Source of the DNA: Polyangiaceae bacterium
GTDB lineage: Bacteria; Myxococcota_A; Polyangia; Polyangiales; Polyangiaceae
DNA: 45,368 nt
Assembly (NCBI GenBank): GCA_009781005.1
Contig: WQYX01000027.1
Location: 1 to 45,368 of the forward strand
Direction of reading: 5' to 3'
Below the pieces are notes generated by a model, which saw only the letters and a list, made by a program, of their open reading frames with translations, was not told the origin of the DNA and ran no database searches. Positions 8,334 through 16,722 of the stretch are shown here, piece after piece (the stretch's first letter is position 1; every line of letters begins with the position of its first letter). A program made the position numbers and the translations under genes.

Positions 8334-8460
8334 TGAGTTCTCGTTCGGAAACGTCGCGAGCGCCGCAAAGCTAGGGAGGTCGACCGAGGAATACTCGGAG
8401 TATTTCGAGGGAGGCCAACCGACGATTTGCGGCGCGCAGCAGTTTCCGGACGAGAACTCA
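8334..8460. repeat. 127-bp palindromic element between convergent genes
   Basis: The ends are inverted: TGAGTTCTCGTTCGGAAAC at 8334-8352 pairs with GTTTCCGGACGAGAACTCA at 8442-8460 with one mismatch. Further in, GCCGCAAA and, at the centre, AATACTCGGAGTATT pair as well. Between them lies an 18-bp imperfect direct repeat (AGGGAGGTCGACCGAGGA and AGGGAGGCCAACCGACGA). The right end supplies the TGA stop of the minus-strand hydrolase gene. The RNA from either strand could form a long hairpin, so it may end transcription from both sides; it also looks like a mobile palindromic repeat. Confidence 0.8.
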
Positions 8461-9450
8461 ACGGCGACGTTCGAGCGGGCGAGCCCCCTTTTTTGCGTCA
8501 AACCAGGAGCTTCGCAGCGTGCGCCGCTGCGCCGAGGCGTAGAGGCAATCGCGAAGTCCGTTGAGCTCGCTCGTCACCGCGCCGTGAGACAGTTGCGTCT
8601 TGATGCTCACGGCTTCCGCACGCGTGAGTTCCGCGCGAGAGAGAGTGCCTTCGACGAGTTCGTGCGCGCAGGTAACTCCCGCCTTCTCGAGATCCGCAAA
8701 GAGTGAGCGTGTGTTCAACTCCGTCGTGCCATCCGTGTAATAGGATACGAGCTTGTGGCGCGCGCCCATGGGCCTGCCGCGTCCAGCAATCACCCATGCT
8801 TTGAAGACATCCACGTCGGCGTAGAGCGCGTCGAAGAGATAGACCTCGTCTACTGCAATGCCGCCGCTACGCAACGAGCACGCGGCGGCGTGATATCCGC
8901 CGGAGTGCGCCGACACGCAGATTCGGTCGGGGACAGCACCGGGGGCCAGCGCAGAACGCCCAGCCGCGGCGCGCACTTCGGGGGCGTCGAGCGTGTGCAG
9001 AGCATCGGTGAGCATTCGTGCGAAGCCCCCCTGCGCCTCGAGCTTGCCGCAGGACGAATCGGGAGCGAATGTGGCGAGCTCGGGCACGATGAGCACGGCA
9101 TTTTGCTTGCTCTCGAAAAGCTGCTCGCGGAGTTGATGGACAACCATCGCACGCTCCGCGTTGGTGTTGTGGCCGTGATAGTGGACGACGGTGCCCACCG
9201 TCCTGTCGCGCGTGACGCGGTAATGACTCGGGATGAATGCGTATACGGTGGCGTCGCGATAGGCGCCTCCGGGCGCAGGAAACGGTGCGTGTTCGAGTTC
9301 CATCGCGACGGTGACACCGCGAATGTCTTTCGTGACGCCGACGATGCACGAACCGCCCGCATCGGCACGCGCGGCGCGCGAAAACGACGTGAACGCGAGG
9401 CCGCCCATGGCCAGAAGGAGTGCGCGACGGGAAAGATGCGGCGAGATCAT
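8458..9450 (-). CDS. Tat-exported alpha/beta-hydrolase-like protein
   Basis: A 330-residue protein with a Tat-type signal (SRRALLLAMGGLAFTSFSRAARA, about 7-29). The mature part has features of an alpha/beta hydrolase: a HYHGHN strand-loop (90-95) like an oxyanion region, the nucleophile elbow SAHSGG (180-185; Ser183), an acid candidate in LFDALY (Asp207), and a late His in LSHGAV (about 288-293). No specific esterase or peptidase family was recognised. Its stop codon lies inside the palindromic element, and the last basic residues (GARPLERRR) may derive from it. The start at 9450 is preceded by GGAGGG at a slightly long distance. It lies 57 bp after the cation transporter gene. Confidence 0.72.
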   Translation of the reverse strand: MISPHLSRRALLLAMGGLAFTSFSRAARADAGGSCIVGVTKDIRGVTVAMELEHAPFPAPGGAYRDATVYAFIPSHYRVTRDRTVGTVVHYHGHNTNAERAMVVHQLREQLFESKQNAVLIVPELATFAPDSSCGKLEAQGGFARMLTDALHTLDAPEVRAAAGRSALAPGAVPDRICVSAHSGGYHAAACSLRSGGIAVDEVYLFDALYADVDVFKAWVIAGRGRPMGARHKLVSYYTDGTTELNTRSLFADLEKAGVTCAHELVEGTLSRAELTRAEAVSIKTQLSHGAVTSELNGLRDCLYASAQRRTLRSSWFDAKKGARPLERRR

Positions 9451-9507
9451 GCTCGTCTCGACCCTCCACCATCCGCGCGTAGAGGGCCAAGTTCATGGCA
9501 TTCCCCC

Positions 9508-10407
9508 TCACACCGGATCGACGTGAGTCATCAAATTCAAAACAGTTGGGCAGTGATCCATCACTCTCTGCCGTACCTGCAATGCAATTGCATGTCCTTC
9601 GGCAACGCTCAAACTTCCACTTATTTCCAGATGGACGTCCACGAGCGTGAGGCTGCCCATGCGCCGGGTTCGCAAGTGATGAAATCCTTGAATGCCTGGA
9701 GTTGCCAAGATAACCGCAACAACGGAATCAATTTCTTGTTGGGAAGCGGCGCGATCCGCCAGGTCGTTAAATGCATTCCAAGCAAACTTTAATCCGATTT
9801 TGCCGACCAGGGCACCTACGATCAAGGCGGCGATCGGATCGAGCAAACTGAAACCGAGCAAGTTTCCAATGATCCCGATCGCGACGACGAGCGAGGAAGC
9901 CGCGTCGGAACGGGCGTGCCAAGCATTGGCTACCAGCAAATCAGAACGTGCACGTTTCGCTGCGGCCAGCATGTAACGAAACAAACCTTCTTTGACGGCC
10001 AGCGCCCCGAAAGCGGCCCACAGCGCCATCAAGTGCACTCTGGGAATGACCTCCGAATGATGCAATTTGACAATGGCCGACCAAGCCATGGCTGCTCCAA
10101 CCATGACCAGCAGCACACCAAGAAACATCGACGCGGCGTTTTCAAATCGATGATGGCCGTAAGGATGGTCTTCGTCCGGCTCTCTCTGGCTGAATTTGAG
10201 TGCAACCAAGACGACGAAATCGGCGATGAGATCAGATAACGAATGGAGCCCATCAGCCAAGAGGCCTTGCGAGCCGGACAACAAGCCGACAAGGACTTGC
10301 GCAGTCGTCAACAAGGAATTGACAATCACGCTCGCCCAGGTGCTGCGCTTCGCGATGGCTTCGCGCACGTGAATCGCTGGCGTTGAAGGAATGCTTTCCC
10401 GGGACAA
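9508..10407 (-). CDS. Cation diffusion facilitator (metal efflux)
   Basis: A 299-residue CDF family transporter, which exports divalent metals such as Zn or Fe in exchange for protons. Seen: six hydrophobic segments, metal-site motifs ADGLHSLSDLIADFVV (HxxxD in helix 2) and AWHARSDAASSLVV (HxxxD in helix 5), the HPYGHHRFE loop after helix 2, and a C-terminal cytoplasmic domain with HHLRTRRMGSLTLVDVHLE. The start is a TTG at 10407 with AAGG 5 bases upstream. The gene follows phoH by 12 bp. Its codons look more AT-tolerant than those of its neighbours, so it may have been acquired. Confidence 0.92.
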   Translation of the reverse strand: MSRESIPSTPAIHVREAIAKRSTWASVIVNSLLTTAQVLVGLLSGSQGLLADGLHSLSDLIADFVVLVALKFSQREPDEDHPYGHHRFENAASMFLGVLLVMVGAAMAWSAIVKLHHSEVIPRVHLMALWAAFGALAVKEGLFRYMLAAAKRARSDLLVANAWHARSDAASSLVVAIGIIGNLLGFSLLDPIAALIVGALVGKIGLKFAWNAFNDLADRAASQQEIDSVVAVILATPGIQGFHHLRTRRMGSLTLVDVHLEISGSLSVAEGHAIALQVRQRVMDHCPTVLNLMTHVDPV

Positions 10408-10419
10408 GTGTACCTTAAA

Positions 10420-11805
10420 TTAAAGTAGGTTTGCGGCGAGCTCCGCGAGCGCGCTTCGTTCCCCCCGTGTGAGCAGGACGTGAGCCGCAACGCGTTCCCC
10501 GCGGAATCGATCGGCCGCGACCGACAGACCATTCGATGCGCTGTCGACATACGGATTGTCGATTTGCTCCGGATCCCCCGTGAGCACGATCTTCGTTCCG
10601 TCGCCTGAGCGTGTGATGATCGTTTTCACTTCGTGCGGCGTGAGGTTCTGCGCCTCATCCACAATAATGTATTGTGCAGGCAACGATCGGCCGCGAATGT
10701 ACGTGAGCGGTTCAACCTGCAATTGCCCGCTTTCGAGCAACTCGGCGTAGGCGCGCGGACCTTTCTTGGTACCGCTTGCAAAAAGAAATTCGAGATTATC
10801 GAAGATAGGCTGCATCCACGGGTTGAGTTTTTCGTCCACATCGCCGGGCAAAAAACCAATGTCGCGGCCGAGCGGCATCACGGGGCGCGAGACGAGCATC
10901 CGCGTGTAGATTCCATCTTCCACGGTCCGTTTCAGACCTGCCGCAAGCGCGAGAAGCGTCTTGCCCGTACCCGCCTTGCCGACGAGCGTGATGAGGCGAA
11001 TCTCTTCGTCGAGCAAGACGTCGATCGCATGACTCTGTTCTTTGTTGCGGGGTCGAACGCCCAAGATTCCTTCTCGCGGCGTGCGCAGGCAGACGATCTC
11101 GCGCCGTGCCGCATCGAACCGCCCGAGCGCCGTGTGGGCTGGATTCGCCCGATCACGAAGGAGCACGGACATGTTCGCGCTCAGAGACGCGCTACGCTCA
11201 CTTGCTGCGAGCGACATGGAGCTAGGGCGCTCGGCCTTGTCTCCCCTTTCCGGCGCGATGGCGGACGCCGGTGGCACGAAGCGACCTTCACGGAAGAACG
11301 TGTCGATATCACCGGCCGAGACTTCGAGTTCAGTGCCGCTCGTGTCGAGACGCTGCGGTTCGACACGCTGGTTCTCGTACGTCTCGGCGACCATGCCGAG
11401 GGCGTCGGCCCTGATGCGAAGATTCGTGTCCATCGTGACGAAGACCGTGGGCGAATCGTGGTCGGCTTCGCGCACGTCGAACGCGGTTTGAAGGATTGCC
11501 GCATCCATCGACGTCTTGTCGATGGCGCTTGGCAATTCGGGGTGGTGCGGAGGAACGGCGACCTTGAGAAAGCCTCCTGACGCGAGTGTCACACCCTTCG
11601 AGAGTGAACCGCCCGACTCGCGAAGCTCGTCGAGCAGGCGGACGACTTGGCGTGCATTTCGACCGCGCTCCGATCCCTCACGCTTGAACTGATCGACTTC
11701 TTCGATGACGTAGATCGGAATGATGACGTTGTTATCGTCGAATTTGGAGATCGCGTATGGATCGTGAAGCAGGATATTCGTATCGAGAACGTAGTTCTTC
11801 TTCAT
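10420..11805 (-). CDS. PIN-domain PhoH-family ATPase
   Basis: A 461-residue fusion of a PIN-like RNase domain with a PhoH ATPase, the YlaK-type architecture. Seen: PIN start KNYVLDTNILLHDP (3-16) with further acidic residues in TSMDAAIL (about 98-105) and VTMDTNLRIRADAL (about 123-136); Walker A VGKAGTGKTLLALAAG (275-290); Walker B IIVDEAQNLTPHE and LTGDPEQIDNP further on. Such proteins are thought to act on RNA with helicase-plus-nuclease activity. I start at ATG 11805, where homology begins; the frame is open to 11835. It lies 14 bp after the DUF1704 gene and 12 bp before the CDF gene. Confidence 0.94.
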   Translation of the reverse strand: MKKNYVLDTNILLHDPYAISKFDDNNVIIPIYVIEEVDQFKREGSERGRNARQVVRLLDELRESGGSLSKGVTLASGGFLKVAVPPHHPELPSAIDKTSMDAAILQTAFDVREADHDSPTVFVTMDTNLRIRADALGMVAETYENQRVEPQRLDTSGTELEVSAGDIDTFFREGRFVPPASAIAPERGDKAERPSSMSLAASERSASLSANMSVLLRDRANPAHTALGRFDAARREIVCLRTPREGILGVRPRNKEQSHAIDVLLDEEIRLITLVGKAGTGKTLLALAAGLKRTVEDGIYTRMLVSRPVMPLGRDIGFLPGDVDEKLNPWMQPIFDNLEFLFASGTKKGPRAYAELLESGQLQVEPLTYIRGRSLPAQYIIVDEAQNLTPHEVKTIITRSGDGTKIVLTGDPEQIDNPYVDSASNGLSVAADRFRGERVAAHVLLTRGERSALAELAANLL

Positions 11806-11819
11806 GCCCCGGTTTCCGC

Positions 11820-12881
11820 TCACGTACCCTCCCATGCCCTGTCTTGCAACGGGAAAGTGAGGAGCGGTGCGAGCGTCGCGATGGCGTCCACACTGACCTG
11901 CCCGCTCATGAGGATGGCCTCGTCCGTGGGGTGTTTCGCGAGGTGATTGTGCACGTCTACGAAGGACTCGAGATAAATGCGCTCGCGTCCGAGACCGGGT
12001 GAAATGCCATCGCCGCCGCGGAATGCGCGCTCCGCGGTGAGAATGGCTTGGTATGGCACCTGCCCGTGTTCGTTGACGAGTGCTTTGACCGTGTCGTGAA
12101 ACTCCGCTCCGTCATCCATGGCCAAGACCGCGAAGTGGCGTACGGCAAGCTCACTCTTGCGGCGTGGCGTGAGAAACCCATGCCGTTCTTCGAGAACCAA
12201 CGCGAGTCCCTCTTGGTGGTCAACGCCTCGGGCCGTGCCAATCTGGAAGATGAGGTGACGCTCTTGCATGGCGCGTGTGCGCGGGATTGCGTGGGCCAAG
12301 ATTTCGTGCAAAACCGTGCGCTCTACATCTTCTTTCGTGATGCGCCGTGCGGGTGCAATGAAGATATGTCGATCTCCCGTGGCAGCGAGCGCTGAAAGCG
12401 ATGGCTGCACGATGACTGCGAAAGGCAGGCCACGCAGACTCACTTCTTGTCGCATGCGCGACAGAAGCGATTCAGCGGTGGGCGCGTCGCTCTCGATCTC
12501 TGCGTGCGAATGCGCCGGCGAAGCCCTGCAACCGTCGGTGATCCATTGGCGCGCAAGGATCGTTGCATCGCGAGCAACGGCGGAACAGAAGCGCGCCCGA
12601 GCGAGCGCCCCAAAGGCGGTCGTGCCTGTTGCACTCACGAGTGCGGCTTCGATCTCGAGCTCGCGCGCTCGCGCAGCGTAAAGCTCTGCGATCGGGTGCG
12701 TTCGTTGGTCGAGCCAATGCGCAGCGCCATCCAGGGCTCTACGAAGATGCGCGTGATCGACGCGCGCATACGTCCAGCGCGGAGTCATCTTCTTCCCGGC
12801 TTCAAAGGCGTCGAGCATGCGCTTTCGTTCTTCGTGTACATTGCACGGGACGACAGTGCCTAGCAGGCGCACCGTACGCAT
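11820..12881 (-). CDS. DUF1704 metallopeptidase-like protein (QEGLA motif)
   Basis: About 353 residues. Seen: the zinc-peptidase signature VLHEILAHAIPRTRA with H-E-x-x-x-H (His192, Glu193, His197 from this start), followed by VDHQEGLALVLEE, the QEGLA motif that names the family (flavohemoglobin expression-modulating QEGLA motif protein; related to the eukaryotic tubulin peptidases called MATCAP). The start is uncertain: ATG 12881 is the only ATG close to the homology, but sequence similar to the family (VEIERLLTHVMRTVRLL) seems to extend a little further upstream, so a rare start may be used. The bacterial substrate is not known. It sits between an envelope lipoprotein and PhoH. Confidence 0.85.
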   Translation of the reverse strand: MRTVRLLGTVVPCNVHEERKRMLDAFEAGKKMTPRWTYARVDHAHLRRALDGAAHWLDQRTHPIAELYAARARELEIEAALVSATGTTAFGALARARFCSAVARDATILARQWITDGCRASPAHSHAEIESDAPTAESLLSRMRQEVSLRGLPFAVIVQPSLSALAATGDRHIFIAPARRITKEDVERTVLHEILAHAIPRTRAMQERHLIFQIGTARGVDHQEGLALVLEERHGFLTPRRKSELAVRHFAVLAMDDGAEFHDTVKALVNEHGQVPYQAILTAERAFRGGDGISPGLGRERIYLESFVDVHNHLAKHPTDEAILMSGQVSVDAIATLAPLLTFPLQDRAWEGT

Positions 12882-12970
12882 GACGTGGGTGAGCAGACGC
12901 TCGATCTCTACGAGTCCCCAGGAAGAAGTATGAAAAGTATGACCGAGCGGCTGGGGCAAAGCGGTGGGGT

Positions 12971-14065
12971 CTATTTGATGTGGACGGGGACGACCGTCCA
13001 GGCGACGCCACCGCGGTTGTCGTGAACCACAATCCAAAGATCGCCGTCACCGGGATCTTTGAACGGGCGGAAATTGTTGCCGCTGTCGTCGATGCGACCC
13101 TGGCGCGTGTCAAAGAGCAGGCGCGCGTCGTTCTCGAGATGGCCGCGGTCCGAATAGTAATCGGCCCAAATCTGTTCGTGCAGATTCTCGCTTCCGCTAT
13201 TTGGATTTAGCTCCCAGCTCGAATCCGGCACGTCGACGTCGATTTTCACGGCCGTGCAGTCCGCATTCTTCGCGGCCGTGCAATGATCGAGGGTGATGCC
13301 GGCGACGGGATCCACGGGCGCGCCTTCGAGCGTAACACCGTTGATCACGGGGTTTTCATTCGTTTGTCCTGCGTACGAATACACGCGCGAGACGCCAATG
13401 ACGTAGTCGCGCGGTTCGAGCTTGTTTCCCGCCTCGTCGGTGCAGAGAATGGGTACCTGCTGCGGACCCGCGGATGGATCGAGGGGTGCAAACCGCACGC
13501 GACCGGCACACGCAATATTGAAGACGATGGCCAAACCATATTGCGTGCCACCTTGATGGGACTGAATCGCATCATCCGGCATACGAAACGAAAAGGTTGG
13601 CCCCTGCGGGAGCAGCGACGAGACGTCGACCCCCGTGGGGATCTGCCCGAGCGCACCACCTGGCTTCGTTGCATCACCACCGCCAGCGTCCGCATCCGTC
13701 AAAGGCACGGTTGGAATGAGCTGCGCGGTGCCCGCGCCGCTACCTGCATCCGGCGCAAAGCAAGCATAGTAGAGATCCTGCGGTGGATTCACGCACACGA
13801 CGGGGATCCAGTAGAGCGTCAGCGGCAACGGTTTGCTCGCGCGCGCGTCGGTAGAGAGCGCCGTGAGCGTGACGGTGTCACCAGGGTTTGCGTACGGTTT
13901 GTCGGCGCTCACGGCAAAGAGGCGCACGCTGTCCACGACGCTCTGCGGATCGAAATCCGCCGTGCCGCACGCCCCCGACACCACGGCAACAAAGCACGCA
14001 AGCAGAAGGGCAACCCACGTGCGTGTGTGCAGAGATCGCGGCGCGCAGCAGGTTTGCATGGTCAT
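12971..14065 (-). CDS. Predicted lipoprotein partner of TonB-dependent receptor
   Basis: A 364-residue protein with a signal peptide ending in the lipobox VSGAC (about 29-33). The mature region is beta-rich, with an early Ig-like part (VRLFAVSADKPYANPGDTVTLTALSTD) and later segments without a recognised family. Its ATG overlaps the stop of the receptor gene (ATGA), which points to co-translation with the receptor and a shared role at the outer membrane, for example as a surface binding lipoprotein. That role is inference from context. Confidence 0.82.
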   Translation of the reverse strand: MTMQTCCAPRSLHTRTWVALLLACFVAVVSGACGTADFDPQSVVDSVRLFAVSADKPYANPGDTVTLTALSTDARASKPLPLTLYWIPVVCVNPPQDLYYACFAPDAGSGAGTAQLIPTVPLTDADAGGGDATKPGGALGQIPTGVDVSSLLPQGPTFSFRMPDDAIQSHQGGTQYGLAIVFNIACAGRVRFAPLDPSAGPQQVPILCTDEAGNKLEPRDYVIGVSRVYSYAGQTNENPVINGVTLEGAPVDPVAGITLDHCTAAKNADCTAVKIDVDVPDSSWELNPNSGSENLHEQIWADYYSDRGHLENDARLLFDTRQGRIDDSGNNFRPFKDPGDGDLWIVVHDNRGGVAWTVVPVHIK

Positions 14066-16701
14066 AGCTCCGCTCGAACCCCGAGACTCGGCAGAATGGG
14101 TAAGCCCGTTGCGTGCGTGCTCAACGTGGAATTGTAATTATAACTGATACCTTCGACATTGGCTTGATTGTAAATATTCTGGATATCCAAATACATGCCA
14201 AAACGGCCCCAGCTATAATTCCACGTCTTGTCGATGCGCACGTCGAGCTGGTGAAACATGGGATCTCGCACGCCGTTCTGTGGATAGGCCGACAGCGGCA
14301 TATAAGCGCCGATCGTCGCGTCGTAAAAGCCGTACATCTGAGGGGTTTGCATACTCCCCGAGATAAGACGGAAGCGCGCGCCGACCTCCCATCCGCCGCC
14401 GAGCCTGTAGCTGCCGACCGCGGTGAGGATGTGCGTCTGATCGTAAGCGAAGAGTCGCTCCGGATCGGTGGGCGAATCGCGTCGCACGGAGCGCGAGAGC
14501 GTATACGCGAGAAAACCAAAGAAATGTGCGTCGGGCTTGTAGCGCACGAGCGTCTCCAGACCGTAGGCGTAACCGCTTCCGGTATTGCCAACCTGCTGCA
14601 CGACGAGTTGGTCGTACTGACGGTAGAAGGCCTCTGTCGAGAAGTCGATCTGCCGCGTGACCTCTTGCTCGATACCGAAACCGTAGTGGTTGGCGACGCT
14701 GGAATGAAGTCCAGGGATACCGAAGACACTATTCGTTTCTTGCGGCTGAGGCGGCTGCGTGAAGCGACCGACACCGCCCTTCAACGTCGTCTTCGGGAAC
14801 TCGCTCGAGATCTCCTGGCGCACGACGAGGCGAGGCTGCACATCCCACGCACGCGTGTCGCTCGAGTAGTCGAGCCGAACACCAGGAACGATCCGCGTCC
14901 CGCGAAACGGCGTGAGTTCCACTTCGTCGTAGAGGGCTGGGCTGGAAATGTTTGCTGAAGCGGTCGTCTGGAGCGGAGGTTGCGAACCGAACGGACCTGC
15001 GGGAGGCTGACCCGGGGTTGGGAGGGGCGGCATGCGCACGCTTGCAGTGTAAGGTGCATCATACATGTCGAACCCGAAGTTGTTTCGAACACCGGGTGCA
15101 ATACGTTGAGAGAGCTCCGCGCGCCCCGTAATGGGCCACGAGGTGACCACGAAGAAGTTGTCACCAATCGAAAAGTCGACCGCATCTTTACCGAACGCGG
15201 CGGTCAGGCGAAATTCCGTATCTTCGGAGAATTTTCCAATGTAGCGCGCCTGCAATCGATAAAAGGAAGTGCCGAACGTGATGTTGCCGCCGACGCCGGG
15301 GTCCGACCCGTTGACGCTCTTGATAAGGATATTGAGGCGATCGTCCGAACCGAAAAAGAAGAGACGGAAATCCTGTTTTCCATGATCCCAACTACGCTGA
15401 ACCATCGCCTGGTAATCGTAATAGACAGGCGCAGTTGTGACGCCGGCGCCCGTCGCTTCGAGCGCGGGTTTAAGCCATAAGTCGACATAGGAGCGGCGGC
15501 CCGCAATGGCGAAGTTCCAACCGGTGTTGCCAATGGGCCCCTGAGCGACCACGCGCGCGTCGATGAGATCGACCTGCGCGAGACCGTGGATTTTGCGATC
15601 GTCTTTGACGACGGGATCATGAACGCCAACATCGACAATCGCGCCGGTGACGCGTCCGTACATCGAACTGAAGTTGCCCGGATAAAAGTCGATCTTGTCG
15701 AGCATCTCCGTGGGGATGACGCTCGATAACCCTCCGAAGTGATAGATCATCGGCACGACCGTGCCGTCGACATACGTGCTCGTTTCGTTTGGCGCGGCTC
15801 CGCGGACGATGAGCATTCCAGCGAGACCTGGAGGCCGCGCCACGCCGGGCAGGTTCTGAATGGCTCGAAGTGCGTCGCCGTTCGTTCCCGGAATACGCTG
15901 AAGCTCGCGCTGCTCGAGCGTGCGTTTGGTCACCTCACGCGGAGGACGCTGCCCGTGAACCTGGACTTCCTCGATGTCTTCACCTTCTGCGGGAGGAGGT
16001 GGTGGTGGTGCTTCGCGCTCGAGTCGAACGTCGATCGTTGCTTCCTCACCCGGATCGAGCGGCTGCTCATAGCTCTGCGCCGCGTAGCCCTGGGCGCCGA
16101 TCGTGACCTTGTAGTTTCCCGCCGGAACGCCATCGATATGAAAACTGCCGTCGGACGCGGCCGTGGTCTTGAACGCAGTGCCATCTTCCGCAGTCACCGT
16201 TACGGCGGCACCCGCAAGCGGCTTGTCACGAGGCTCGGTCGCCACTCTGCCAACGATGCGCGATGCGGGAGGAGCGAACTCGTATTTGTGACGAATCTTC
16301 GACGCAATGGGCACACCGCCCTTCTTGGCGGGTACAAATTCGAGCTTCGATGCAGCTTCGATCGCGGCTTCGTCGAAACCGTGCCCAGCCGGCGTCTCGA
16401 CCGTTGCATTCTTCACCGCACCTCTCGCGTCGAGTTCGAGGACGAGCACGACGACGACGGTCTCGCGCACTTTGTCTTTGATGGCTTGCGCAGGATAAAC
16501 GGCGCCCGCGTCCTTTATCAGAACGGGCATCGCGACGACGGGCGCAGGAGGCGGAGCGGGCTCCTCTTTCGGCTGCGTGAGGATTCCGCGCTGTGCGTAC
16601 GACGTACCGGTCCATGAAGCTGCAACGACACTCGCAAGCAACGCAAACCGCACACGACGAGAACTCTCTTGCTTGCGTCGACACACTGCAGAGTCCGGCA
16701 T
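14062..16701 (-). CDS. TonB-dependent receptor with N-terminal TonB C-terminal domain
   Basis: An 879-residue outer-membrane receptor. Domains in order: signal peptide (about 1-36, ending TSYAQ); a Pro-rich stretch; a TonB C-terminal-like domain (about 60-135: VYPAQAIKDKVRETVVVVLV, HGFDEAAIEAASKLEFVPA); a carboxypeptidase regulatory-like domain (about 145-220: SRIVGRVATEPRDKPLAGA, DGSFHIDGVPAGNYKVTI); a plug (about 260-370: IPGTNGDALRAIQNLPG, MLIVRGAAPNETSTYVDG); and a long barrel ending in VRAEL. The TonB-like domain on the periplasmic side of a receptor is unusual outside myxobacteria. ATG 16701 lies only 21 bp from the divergent start at 16723; GTG 16653, just before the hydrophobic signal core, is an alternative. 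The substrate is unknown. Confidence 0.93.
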   Translation of the reverse strand: MPDSAVCRRKQESSRRVRFALLASVVAASWTGTSYAQRGILTQPKEEPAPPPAPVVAMPVLIKDAGAVYPAQAIKDKVRETVVVVLVLELDARGAVKNATVETPAGHGFDEAAIEAASKLEFVPAKKGGVPIASKIRHKYEFAPPASRIVGRVATEPRDKPLAGAAVTVTAEDGTAFKTTAASDGSFHIDGVPAGNYKVTIGAQGYAAQSYEQPLDPGEEATIDVRLEREAPPPPPPAEGEDIEEVQVHGQRPPREVTKRTLEQRELQRIPGTNGDALRAIQNLPGVARPPGLAGMLIVRGAAPNETSTYVDGTVVPMIYHFGGLSSVIPTEMLDKIDFYPGNFSSMYGRVTGAIVDVGVHDPVVKDDRKIHGLAQVDLIDARVVAQGPIGNTGWNFAIAGRRSYVDLWLKPALEATGAGVTTAPVYYDYQAMVQRSWDHGKQDFRLFFFGSDDRLNILIKSVNGSDPGVGGNITFGTSFYRLQARYIGKFSEDTEFRLTAAFGKDAVDFSIGDNFFVVTSWPITGRAELSQRIAPGVRNNFGFDMYDAPYTASVRMPPLPTPGQPPAGPFGSQPPLQTTASANISSPALYDEVELTPFRGTRIVPGVRLDYSSDTRAWDVQPRLVVRQEISSEFPKTTLKGGVGRFTQPPQPQETNSVFGIPGLHSSVANHYGFGIEQEVTRQIDFSTEAFYRQYDQLVVQQVGNTGSGYAYGLETLVRYKPDAHFFGFLAYTLSRSVRRDSPTDPERLFAYDQTHILTAVGSYRLGGGWEVGARFRLISGSMQTPQMYGFYDATIGAYMPLSAYPQNGVRDPMFHQLDVRIDKTWNYSWGRFGMYLDIQNIYNQANVEGISYNYNSTLSTHATGLPILPSLGVRAEL

Positions 16702-16722
16702 TCGGGGCAGGCACGCTAACAC

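Noticed and set aside
10633..11580. 315-codon plus-strand frame across phoH
   Set aside because: Antisense to a gene with clear PIN and PhoH motifs; no domain pattern of its own.
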